A stretch of DNA of 19,103 nucleotides from contig CAZINI010000054.1 of the NCBI GenBank assembly GCA_964540575.1, positions 1 to 19,103 on the forward strand, read 5' to 3'. Within the stretch, counting starts at the first letter, position 1. The number at the start of each line of letters is the position of its first letter. The stretch is from UMGS1889 sp964540575. GTDB lineage: Bacteria > Bacillota > Clostridia > Oscillospirales > Ruminococcaceae. Of the stretch, positions 7,333 through 13,906 are shown piece by piece. Both the position numbers and the translations under genes were made by a program. The notes below the pieces were generated by a model. It saw only the letters and a program-made list of their open reading frames with translations. It did no database searches and had not been told where the DNA came from.

Positions 7333-8061
7333 ATGAGCAGCATAGGCTTTTATTCGTCCGCATCGGGCGTGTTCACCGCAAAGGACGCTATGGATATTAC
7401 CGCAAATAACGTAGCCAACGTCAATACCAACGGCTACAAGCATCTCCGTCCGTCATTCGGCGACCTTATTTATACCGAAAGAAAGCTCCGCAACGAGGAG
7501 GTCCAGACGGGTCACGGCTCACGAGTGCTGAAAACCGACCTTATGTACGGCGTTGACAGCTTCGCTCAGACGGAAAAGCCCCTTGACTTCGCTATTGCGG
7601 CGGAGGGACTTTTCGCCGTTCGTGAGGGAGATTCCATTACATATACAAGGGACGGTTCTTTCTATATGAGTCAGAACGCCGAGGGCGTCTGGGAGCTGGT
7701 GAACAACAGAGGTGCTTACGTTCTGGATAACGAGGGAAACAACATTCCCATTCCCTTTATTGAGGGTACGACCGAGATAGACAGGAACACCCTCACCGAA
7801 ACGATAGGCGTTTACAATTTCAATAATCCCTACGGACTTGACCCCGTGGGCGACAACTATTTCGTGCAGACCCGTTCAAGCGGCGAGCCTCAGGCAGACC
7901 CCGGGGCAAGGAAGCTGAACGGCTATCTGGAAATGTCCTCGGTAAATCTCGGCACGGAAATGGTCAAGGTCATCGAGTTTCAGAGGGGCTTTCAGGCTAA
8001 TGTCAGAATGGTCCAGACTCACGATGAACTGCAAAATATCATTAACCATTTAAGACAATAA
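7333..8061 (+). CDS. flgG: Flagellar rod/hook-basal body protein, FlgF/FlgG family (second copy)
   Basis: The product is a 242-residue paralogue of the preceding gene. The N-terminal signature is NNVANVNTNGYKHLRPSF (about residues 25-42), with NVNTNGYK close to the consensus of FlgG. The C-terminal helix is SSVNLGTEMVKVIEFQRGFQANVRMVQTHDELQNII, and SSVNLxxEMVxxI is typical of FlgG. It would form part of the rod and be exported across the membrane by FlhA/FlhB and the FliPQR gate. The ATG at 7333 follows GGAGGA (7317-7322) by 10 nt. A second ATG at 7323 is out of frame. The gap to the preceding gene is 17 nt and to cheC 41 nt, so one transcript is likely. The assignment to FlgG rather than FlgF is a judgement from motif similarity. 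Confidence 0.9.
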   Translation: MSSIGFYSSASGVFTAKDAMDITANNVANVNTNGYKHLRPSFGDLIYTERKLRNEEVQTGHGSRVLKTDLMYGVDSFAQTEKPLDFAIAAEGLFAVREGDSITYTRDGSFYMSQNAEGVWELVNNRGAYVLDNEGNNIPIPFIEGTTEIDRNTLTETIGVYNFNNPYGLDPVGDNYFVQTRSSGEPQADPGARKLNGYLEMSSVNLGTEMVKVIEFQRGFQANVRMVQTHDELQNIINHLRQ

Positions 8062-8102
8062 TATAACGGCGGCAAATCCCGCAAATAATCGGAGGTAATT
8101 TA

Positions 8103-8723
8103 ATGGCAATCTGCAAAATAGACGATCTAAGCTCTATGCACCTTGACGTGCTCAAGGAGATAGGAAATATTGGCTCGGGAAACGCCGCCACTTCTTTGTC
8201 CGAAATGCTGGGGATAATGGTGGATATAAGCGTTCCCAATGTTAAAATGCTGGGCTTCGACGAGGCTGTGCAGTTCCTCGGCGGCCCCGAAAAGGTCGCT
8301 ATCGGTATGCTGGTGCGGCTGTCGGGCGATATTTCGGGAATGATGCTCTATGTTATACAGGAATCCTTTGCGGCAAATCTGGCAAAGGCTATTATGGGCA
8401 AGGAAAGCCTTTCCATTATGGAGCTGGACGAGATGGACACCTCACTTATTTCCGAGGTGGGAAATATTATGTCCGCTTCGTATGTTAATGCGATAGCCTC
8501 GCTTTCGGGAATGTTCATCGACATTTCGGTGCCGTCCCTTTGCGTGGATATGGCGGGAGCGATACTCAGCGTCCCCGCTATCGAGTTCTCGAAAATCGGC
8601 GACAAGGTGCTGTTTATTGACGACAGCTTTATTATGGGAGATAACGAGGTCAGAAGCAATATGATACTTGTCCCCGAGCTTGATTCTCTCAATAAGCTTT
8701 TTTCCGTTCTGGGAATACAGTAA
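8103..8723 (+). CDS. cheC: CheY-P phosphatase CheC
   Basis: The product is a 206-residue chemotaxis protein that removes phosphate from CheY-P and is stimulated by CheD. Both halves of the CheC pseudo-repeat carry the catalytic pattern E-x2-N-x22-P. The first has Glu19, Asn22 and Pro45 (EIGNIGSGNAATSLS). The second has Glu118, Asn121 and Pro144 (EVGNIMSASYVNAIASL). Two intact sites, as in Bacillus CheC, argue for CheC rather than CheX. GGAGGT (8091-8096) precedes the ATG by 6 nt. The adjoining cheD supplies its partner. cheA, cheW and cheB, often next to this pair in Firmicutes, are not in the window. Confidence 0.94.
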   Translation: MAICKIDDLSSMHLDVLKEIGNIGSGNAATSLSEMLGIMVDISVPNVKMLGFDEAVQFLGGPEKVAIGMLVRLSGDISGMMLYVIQESFAANLAKAIMGKESLSIMELDEMDTSLISEVGNIMSASYVNAIASLSGMFIDISVPSLCVDMAGAILSVPAIEFSKIGDKVLFIDDSFIMGDNEVRSNMILVPELDSLNKLFSVLGIQ

Positions 8724-8750
8724 TTGAGAAATGAAAGGGCGGCAGAATTT

Positions 8751-9233
8751 ATGAGTAACCTTATCAATATCGGTATCTCTGATTTGAATATAGCAAAGGG
8801 CGATGATACGCTTGTTACATACGCTCTCGGCTCATGCGTTGGGATATGCCTTTACGACAAGACCAAGGGCATTGCGGGGCTTGCACATATTATGCTCCCG
8901 TGGAGCAAGGAGTCTGCCAATGCTTCGGATAACAAGCGAAGATTTGCCGACACGGGCATTACCGAGCTTATTATGATGATGAATGCAAGCGGTGCGTCCG
9001 CTTCCCGTCTGACGGCGAAAATTGCGGGCGGTGCACAGATGTTTGCCACAAATTCCGCTGTTTTCAATATCGGCGAAAGAAATGTGGAGGCTGTCAAAAA
9101 GGTGCTTGCTACCTATAAAATTCCCATTATCGCCGAGGAAACAGGCTCAAACTTCGGCAGAACGGTTTTCTTCTCCGCTGCTGACGGCATTATGCAGGTC
9201 AAGGCGGCAGGAAAGCCTACAAAGAATGTCTGA
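8751..9233 (+). CDS. cheD: Chemoreceptor glutamine deamidase CheD
   Basis: The product is 160 residues from this start. It deamidates glutamines on methyl-accepting chemoreceptors and binds CheC as part of adaptation. The catalytic triad is visible as Thr23, Cys29 (ALGSCVGICLYD) and His46 (GLAHIMLP), with the same spacing as Thr21, Cys27 and His44 of Thermotoga CheD. The frame is open upstream to a TTG at 8724, directly after the cheC stop, which would add nine residues. The ATG at 8751 is preferred because family members start a few residues before the VGIADxxVA-like stretch, but its ribosome site (AAAGGGCGG, 8734-8742) is a little distant. The start is therefore uncertain. It lies in the fliA operon, 27 nt after cheC. 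Confidence 0.92.
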   Translation: MSNLINIGISDLNIAKGDDTLVTYALGSCVGICLYDKTKGIAGLAHIMLPWSKESANASDNKRRFADTGITELIMMMNASGASASRLTAKIAGGAQMFATNSAVFNIGERNVEAVKKVLATYKIPIIAEETGSNFGRTVFFSAADGIMQVKAAGKPTKNV

Positions 9234-9246
9234 AAGGATATTGTTG

Positions 9247-9265
9247 GGGACGGGCTTCCCGTTCC
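9247..9265. repeat. GGGACGGG palindrome between cheD and the fapA-like gene
   Basis: GGGACGGG (9247-9254) and CCCGTTCC (9258-9265) pair with one G-U around a CTT loop. The following AT-rich sequence has no T-run, so termination is unlikely. The same GGGACGGG arm forms the hairpin at 367-385, which links this site to the dispersed repeat family. Confidence 0.5.
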
Positions 9266-9318
9266 GCATATAAACATATAAAAATATAAAAGACAAAAAA
9301 GAAAGCGAGGCGGATATT

Positions 9319-10761
9319 ATGACCGAAAATATGAACAAGTCTATGGAAGAAATGCTGAACAGCGAGGCTTCGGGCGAAAAGAAGGGCGTTCCCGTGGACG
9401 GATATGTTACCGTAAGCATCGGAACGGGCAACAAGGACGCTTTTCTCAGCATCTACGAACCTCAGAACGGCGGAAGAGCTGTTACCTTTGCACAGGCAAT
9501 GGCTGCCCTTGATGAAAAGGGTGTCCGCCACGGCATTGACGTTGAAGCGGTGAAGCTTGCGGTGAAAAACCCCGAAAGCGTCGGACAGGTCAGGGCGGCG
9601 TTCTGGACTGCTCCCGTTGACGGCACGGACGGCACTATCACCTATCATTTCGACAAAACTCACGAGCTTGCTCCCAAGGAGGACGACAAGGGCTTTGTGG
9701 ATTACAAAAATCTCGGTCTTATCAGAAATATCCTCAAAGGAACGGTCATTGCGGATATTACTATGCCTACCGAGGGCGAGCCGGGCATTGATGTCAAGGG
9801 TGTTGCCGTTGCACAGAGAAAGGGCAAAAAGGCTGCGTTCACGCTGGGTCAGAACACTATCCTCAACACCCCCGGAACACAGATACTGGCTGCCTGCAAC
9901 GGTCATCTGAAATTCTCCGGCGGCTGCTTTTCCATTGACAGCACCGTTACCATCAAGGGCGATGTTGATGCGTCGGTGGGAAATATCGACTTTATCGGCG
10001 ATATTGTCATAAAGGGCGAGGTGCTGGAGGGCTTTAAGGTGTCCTCTCAGAAGAGTATTCATATTGACGGAAATGCTACGGGTGCGATAATTGAAGCGGG
10101 GCAGGAGGTAGTCATCAAAAAGGGCTGCATAAACTCCAATATCGTTGCTCACGGTGATGTTACCATCGGCTTCTGCGAAAATGCAAAGATAGTCTGCGAC
10201 GGAAATCTAAAGGCTCAGAGCTTTGTTACCTGTGACGTTTACTGTGCGGGAACACTCACTGCACAGGGCGGCGACGGCGTTATCATGGGCGGAAAATATA
10301 TCGCTTTGCAGAATATCGAAGCTCAGGTCATCGGCACGAAAAATTATACGCCCACCAGCATAACCGTCGGCGATAACGCTATGATGACCGAGGAAAGGGA
10401 AAATCTCGAAAAGGAAATTGCCAAGATAGTTACAAGAATGACTACTCTGAAACAGGTGGTGGATTTCCTCAATGAAAAGAAAAAACAGGGTGCTGTTCTC
10501 CCGCCCGAAAGAGAAGAAATGCTGACGGCGGCTGTCAAGGAGCGAATAAAGCTCAACTGCGACAAGACCGCTCATGAGAAGCGTATCAAGGAGATAAATC
10601 TGTATCTGCAAAACAAGCAGAGCCTTGCTGTTGCGTGTCATAAGCAGCTTTATCCCGGCGTAAAGGTGGTCATAAACGATTCCGTTTATAACGTTTCCGA
10701 TCAGTGGGTCAGAGTGCTTCTGACCGAGGAGGACGGCGAGATAAAGCCTATCCCAATGTAA
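9319..10761 (+). CDS. FapA-family (DUF342) protein
   Basis: The product is a 480-residue soluble protein of the DUF342/FapA family. Three parts are visible. An N-terminal domain spans about residues 20-190. A right-handed beta-helix-like centre spans about residues 205-350, built from repeated short strands such as VTIKGDVDA, IVIKGEVLEG, SIHIDGNATG, VVIKKGCI and DVTIGFCEN. A charged coiled coil spans about residues 356-435 (EERENLEKEIAKI through HEKRIKEINLYLQ). Members are often encoded in clostridial flagellar operons; in Vibrio a relative affects flagellation and polar signalling, but a biochemical role here is unknown. The ATG at 9319 follows GAGGCGG (9307-9313). It is the last gene of the fliA operon, 85 nt after cheD. 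Confidence 0.85.
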   Translation: MTENMNKSMEEMLNSEASGEKKGVPVDGYVTVSIGTGNKDAFLSIYEPQNGGRAVTFAQAMAALDEKGVRHGIDVEAVKLAVKNPESVGQVRAAFWTAPVDGTDGTITYHFDKTHELAPKEDDKGFVDYKNLGLIRNILKGTVIADITMPTEGEPGIDVKGVAVAQRKGKKAAFTLGQNTILNTPGTQILAACNGHLKFSGGCFSIDSTVTIKGDVDASVGNIDFIGDIVIKGEVLEGFKVSSQKSIHIDGNATGAIIEAGQEVVIKKGCINSNIVAHGDVTIGFCENAKIVCDGNLKAQSFVTCDVYCAGTLTAQGGDGVIMGGKYIALQNIEAQVIGTKNYTPTSITVGDNAMMTEERENLEKEIAKIVTRMTTLKQVVDFLNEKKKQGAVLPPEREEMLTAAVKERIKLNCDKTAHEKRIKEINLYLQNKQSLAVACHKQLYPGVKVVINDSVYNVSDQWVRVLLTEEDGEIKPIPM

Positions 10762-10767
10762 ATGCAG

Positions 10768-10892
10768 AGGGACGTGCCGTTAGGGAAGTACCGATAAAGA
10801 AGTATTAACGGTACCGAGCGACAAACTTTGCTCATTTCGCTATTTACCGAACGAATTGACAAAGGGGTCGCCCCTTGGGTGCGTCCCTTTTT
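10768..10892 (+). ncRNA. Candidate structured RNA or complex terminator after the fliA operon
   Basis: An outer stem AGGGACG (10768-10774) / CGTCCCT (10882-10888), followed by a T-run, encloses several nested pairings. GCCGTTA (10776-10782) pairs with TAACGGT (10806-10812), with one G-U, and holds an inner GTAC/GTAT stem. Alternatively CGGTA (10809-10813) pairs with TACCG (10845-10849), enclosing AGCGA (10817-10821) / TCGCT (10837-10841). AAGGGG/CCCCTT (10862-10876) is a local hairpin. The first two arrangements share bases and so are mutually exclusive, as in switching leaders. It lies 39 nt upstream of the first lipoprotein gene. It may end the fliA operon transcript, act as a leader, or be a mobile palindromic element. 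Confidence 0.4.
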
Positions 10893-10930
10893 ATTGCGAA
10901 TGAAAACATGATAAAAAAGGGGTAATAATT

Positions 10931-11761
10931 ATGAAAAAGAAGCTTGCCGCTTTTTGCCTTGCAGCAGCTATGCTTACCGCATGCGGTGCGGACAATGTGA
11001 CAAATTCATCGGAGGTTTCCGAAACACAGTCGGAAAGCGTTTCCGAAACAACAGCCGAAAGCGTAAGCGAAACCGAGTCCGAAACTGTTTCCGAAACAGA
11101 AGCTTCCGAGGAAACACAGTCGGAAACCGTTACCGAAACAACAACGGAAACCGTTTCCGAAACCGAGCCTGAAACCGTTCCCGAAACAGAAGCCGAACCC
11201 GAACCCGCCGATTACAGAGCACTTTATAAAGAAAAGCTTATGTCCTGCATAGGAGAAGATGAATTCTTTGACTTATACGATGTCAATTCCGACGGTGTTC
11301 CCGAGCTGTTTATTACAGAAAGACAGATTAAAGCCTCCACAACAAGTATATACATAGTTGTTGACGATGAATTGGTTCAGCTTAAAGCTAAATCACAAAG
11401 CGATGAAGGATCCGAAATATCCGAATTCGGAGTGTATGCTGTAGTGGGAATAAGCGATGAAGGTATTTTCGACAATACATTTACGGATATGTATACAATA
11501 CATTATGACTATTTGAAGCTTGAAAACAACCGGCTTGAACCGGTTTTCCGCGGAAAATATGTGCATGACGAACCCGGTACTCCCGAAGGCTATGAAGCAT
11601 ATTACATCGAAGGTGAAGAGGTTACACTTGAAGAATTTAACGAAGCTGTTTCGCCTTACGAAAGCCTTAACTGGTCATATGTAGGCTATGAATATGAACT
11701 TAACGAAGAAACAATAAACTCCGTATTAAGCGAAGATTATCTGCCTGTCGAAAATACATAA
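10931..11761 (+). CDS. Acidic Ser/Glu/Thr-rich lipoprotein (first of tandem pair)
   Basis: The product is a 276-residue predicted lipoprotein of unknown function. A short signal peptide ends in the lipobox Leu-Thr-Ala-Cys, with the lipidated Cys at position 18. Residues 24-91 are a low-complexity acidic linker made of SETxSE, VSET and TETE repeats, probably a spacer through the cell wall. From PADYRALYKEKLM (about residue 91) begins a globular domain with an EF-hand-like or dockerin-like calcium loop Asp117-Val-Asn-Ser-Asp-Gly-Val-Pro-Glu125, seen in many clostridial surface proteins. AAAAAAGGGG lies ahead of the ATG at 10931. The neighbouring gene is a close paralogue. Role unknown; an extracellular, membrane-anchored binding or sensing function is inference. 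Confidence 0.88.
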   Translation: MKKKLAAFCLAAAMLTACGADNVTNSSEVSETQSESVSETTAESVSETESETVSETEASEETQSETVTETTTETVSETEPETVPETEAEPEPADYRALYKEKLMSCIGEDEFFDLYDVNSDGVPELFITERQIKASTTSIYIVVDDELVQLKAKSQSDEGSEISEFGVYAVVGISDEGIFDNTFTDMYTIHYDYLKLENNRLEPVFRGKYVHDEPGTPEGYEAYYIEGEEVTLEEFNEAVSPYESLNWSYVGYEYELNEETINSVLSEDYLPVENT

Positions 11762-12033
11762 TGCAGAAAATTGTCTAAAAAAGGGGTAATAATTATGAAA
11801 AAGAAGGTCGCCGCTTTTTGGCTTGCGGCAGCTATGCTCACCGCATGCGGTGCGGACAATGTGACAAATTCATCGGAGGTTTCCGAAACACAGTCGGAAA
11901 GCGTTTCCGAAACAACAGCCGAAAGCGTAAGCGAAACCGAGTCCGAAACTGTTTCCGAAACAGAAGCTTCCGAGGAAACACAGTCGGAAACCGTTACCGA
12001 AACAACAACGGAAACCGTTTCCGAAACCGAGCC
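10976..12033 (+). repeat. 194-bp identical direct repeat in tandem lipoprotein genes
   Basis: Positions 10976-11169 and 11840-12033 are identical over 194 bp by direct reading, at an offset of 864 bp. The ribosome sites and first 12 coding bases are also the same. Between these blocks the signal-peptide codons differ at several bases, and downstream the genes diverge strongly. The pattern fits recent gene conversion limited to the linker, or a duplication followed by fast change of the C-terminal domain. Confidence 0.9.
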
Positions 12034-12649
12034 GGAAACAGAAGCCGAACCCGAACCCGCCGATTACAGAGCACTTTATAAAGAAAAGCTTATGTCATGT
12101 ATAGGAAAAGATGACTACTTTGACTTATGCGATGTCAATTCCGACGGCATTCCCGAGCTGTTTATTTCAGGAACGGATCTTCCTTTCTGCGGCACAAGGT
12201 TATACATGGTCATCGACAATGAATTGGTTAATCTGAAATATAACACAGATAGTGCCAAAAGCTCCGACGAATTTCAAATCGGTGCATACGCTGTGGTGGG
12301 TGTAAGCGATGAAGGATTCTTCAACAGTTCAACCGATAGTATGGTTTTGTCATCATACTGGTACCTGAAGCTGGAAAACAATAAGTTTGTAACGGTTTTA
12401 AGCGGAATATATGAACATGGCGGTGCTTTTGTTTCGGAAGACTATGAACCACGGTGTTTCATAGAAGATGAAGAGGTTACGTTGGAAGAATTTAACGAAG
12501 CTGTTTCGCCTTACGAAAGCCTTAACTGGAAGTATGTGGGTATGGGGTATAAGCTTAATGAAGCTACCGTAAACGCTGTGCTGAGCGAAGATTATCTGCC
12601 TGTCGAAAATACAAGCGGGCAGCCTTTGGATCTGTCAGAAAATACATAA
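11795..12649 (+). CDS. Acidic Ser/Glu/Thr-rich lipoprotein (second of tandem pair)
   Basis: The product is a 284-residue paralogue of the preceding lipoprotein, 33 nt downstream. The ATG at 11795 is chosen because it is preceded by the same ribosome-site sequence as copy 1 (AAAAAAGGGGTAATAATT) and starts the signal peptide; the frame is open further up to a TTG at 11771. The lipobox LTAC again places the lipid Cys at 18. The linker coding sequence 11840-12033 is identical to 10976-11169 at every base. Copy 2 then lacks four linker residues (a TVPE unit). The C-terminal domain has diverged much more but keeps the DVNSDGIPELFI calcium-loop motif and the EEVTLEEFNEAVSPYESLNW stretch. It ends with a short extra tail. 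Function unknown. Confidence 0.88.
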   Translation: MKKKVAAFWLAAAMLTACGADNVTNSSEVSETQSESVSETTAESVSETESETVSETEASEETQSETVTETTTETVSETEPETEAEPEPADYRALYKEKLMSCIGKDDYFDLCDVNSDGIPELFISGTDLPFCGTRLYMVIDNELVNLKYNTDSAKSSDEFQIGAYAVVGVSDEGFFNSSTDSMVLSSYWYLKLENNKFVTVLSGIYEHGGAFVSEDYEPRCFIEDEEVTLEEFNEAVSPYESLNWKYVGMGYKLNEATVNAVLSEDYLPVENTSGQPLDLSENT

Positions 12650-12758
12650 TGCAGAAATTCGGCTGAGAAAAATTTGGCTTGTCCCGCCGATATGCAAAAT
12701 GCACAATTTTTTCGGGTTTATTTATACGGCATAGCGGGAAATTCGTTTTGGTTTTCTC
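12650..12758 (+). other. AT-rich intergenic spacer with an imperfect palindrome
   Basis: No gene is seen. TCCCGC (12682-12687) pairs with GCGGGA (12734-12739), and TATGC (12691-12695) pairs with GCATA (12729-12733), giving an imperfect hairpin with a long AT-rich loop. A T-rich segment (CGTTTTGGTTTTCTCTT, 12744-12760) follows it. This could be a weak terminator for the lipoprotein genes, but the T tract is interrupted. Confidence 0.35.
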
Positions 12759-12787
12759 TTGAAATATGTAAAAAAATATAGTATAAT
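12759..12787 (+). promoter_or_regulatory. Strong sigma-A-type promoter for the DHH phosphoesterase-GH5 unit
   Basis: TTGAAA (12759-12764) and TATAAT (12782-12787) are separated by exactly 17 bp; the -10 is perfect and the -35 has one mismatch. Transcription would start near 12794, leaving a leader of about 178 nt that contains the long hairpin at 12809-12930. Confidence 0.75.
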
Positions 12788-12808
12788 ATTAGAGAATGGT
12801 TATCGTTT

Positions 12809-12930
12809 ATACTAAACACCATTTAAATCACAGAGAAGAAATCGGCGTAAAAAGCTTAAAACTGTTGAAAACAGTTTTGTATATAGGTTTTTACACCGAG
12901 AGATTCCTGTGATTAATGGGTGTTTAGTAT
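12809..12930 (+). ncRNA. Long structured 5' leader hairpin (possible cis-regulatory RNA or MITE)
   Basis: Four stacked helices can be drawn. ATACTAAACACC (12809-12820) pairs with GGTGTTTAGTAT (12919-12930), 12 bp. AATCACAG (12826-12833) pairs with CTGTGATT (12907-12914), 8 bp. TCGG-C-GTAAAAA (12842-12853) pairs with TTTTTAC-A-CCGA (12888-12899), with one C-A mismatch. AAAACTGTT (12858-12866) pairs with AACAGTTTT (12870-12878) around a GAA loop. Asymmetric purine-rich internal loops separate them. No T-run follows, so it is not a simple terminator. It lies between a strong promoter and the DHH gene start. It matches no riboswitch class I recognise; a miniature inverted-repeat element is the main alternative. 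Confidence 0.55.
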
Positions 12931-12971
12931 TAATGGTAACAAAACTATTATCTACGGGAGCTGAAATTACA

Positions 12972-13883
12972 ATGAGATTAGTTACACGTTCCGATTTTGA
13001 CGGACTTGCCTGCGGTGCACTCCTTAAAGAGGTCGGTATTATCGACAGCTGGAAGTTTGCCCACCCTAAGGACCTTCAGGACGGACTTATTGAAATAACC
13101 GAAAACGACTGCCTTGCCAATGTCCCCTATGTTGAGGGCTGCGGACTGTGGTTCGACCACCATTCCAGCGAACACGAAAGAAATCAGCTGGCAGGCAAGT
13201 ACAAGGGCGAAAGCCGAATCACTCCCTCCTGTGCACGCATCATCTACGATTATTACGGCGGAAAGGAACGCTTCTCCCATTTCGATGATATGATGGTGGC
13301 TGTTGACAAGGTGGATTCGGGAAATCTTACCAAAGAGGAGATACTCCACCCCGAGGGCTGGATACTTGTCGGCTTCCTTATGGACCCCAGAACAGGTCTG
13401 GGACGCTGGAGAAATTTCACCATCTCCAACTATCAGCTGATGGAAAAGCTGATGGAATGCTGCCGTACCATGAATACCGATGAGATCCTCGCTCTGCCCG
13501 ATGTTCGTGAGCGTATCGAAATATACAACGAGCAGACGGAAAAGTTCATCGAAATGGTGAAGGCACACACCCGTGTTGAAAAGGACGTTATCATCTCCGA
13601 CCTGAGAGGCGTTGACCCCATTTATTCGGGAAATCGCTTCCTTATTTACAGCCTGTACCCCGAGCAGAATATCTCCGCTTGGATAGTTAACGGCAAGGGC
13701 GGTCTGGGCTGCTCCTGTGCTGTGGGATACAGCATTCTCAACCGTACCTCAAACGTAAATGTCGGCAGCCTTATGCTCAAATACGGCGGCGGCGGACACA
13801 AGGCGGTAGGTACCTGTCAGTTCTCCGACGATGTTATGGACGAACAGCTTCCCAAGCTGCTTGAGGAGCTTGTAAACGGCTGA
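12972..13883 (+). CDS. DHH-family phosphoesterase (exopolyphosphatase/NrnA-like)
   Basis: The product is a 303-residue metal-dependent phosphoesterase. The DHH catalytic motifs are visible: Asp8-Phe-Asp10 (SDFDGLACGALL), the name-giving Asp62-His63-His64 (WFDHHSSE), and the C-terminal DHHA1 motif Gly-Gly-Gly-Gly-His at residues 272-276. Such proteins hydrolyse nanoRNA, pAp, cyclic dinucleotide products or polyphosphate; the substrate cannot be read from sequence. ATG 12972 is chosen because family members begin just before the DFDG strand and GGGAG (12956-12960) precedes it. In-frame starts further up, including ATG 12933, would add residues unlike the family and run into the leader hairpin. 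The GH5 gene follows after 23 nt, so the two are probably co-transcribed. Confidence 0.9.
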   Translation: MRLVTRSDFDGLACGALLKEVGIIDSWKFAHPKDLQDGLIEITENDCLANVPYVEGCGLWFDHHSSEHERNQLAGKYKGESRITPSCARIIYDYYGGKERFSHFDDMMVAVDKVDSGNLTKEEILHPEGWILVGFLMDPRTGLGRWRNFTISNYQLMEKLMECCRTMNTDEILALPDVRERIEIYNEQTEKFIEMVKAHTRVEKDVIISDLRGVDPIYSGNRFLIYSLYPEQNISAWIVNGKGGLGCSCAVGYSILNRTSNVNVGSLMLKYGGGGHKAVGTCQFSDDVMDEQLPKLLEELVNG

Positions 13884-13906
13884 TCTCAGAAAGGAGCTTA
13901 CATATT

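Noticed and set aside
9217..10152. 311-codon minus-strand frame opposite the FapA-family gene
   Set aside because: The plus-strand product has recognisable family structure; the antisense frame has none and has no ribosome site.
10954..11172. Arg/Asn-rich repeat peptides in another frame of both lipoprotein linkers
   Set aside because: They are out-of-frame readings of the GAAACxG-type linker repeats and appear in both copies only because the DNA is identical.
10986..11220. CRISPR-like direct repeats in the lipoprotein genes
   Set aside because: The short irregular units are in frame and encode Ser/Glu/Thr repeats; there are no unique spacers of constant length.
12809..12971. T-box or known riboswitch upstream of the DHH gene
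   Set aside because: No T-box antiterminator sequence, cyclic-di-AMP or other riboswitch core that I recognise is present, and there is no terminator T-run. It is kept only as an unclassified structured leader.
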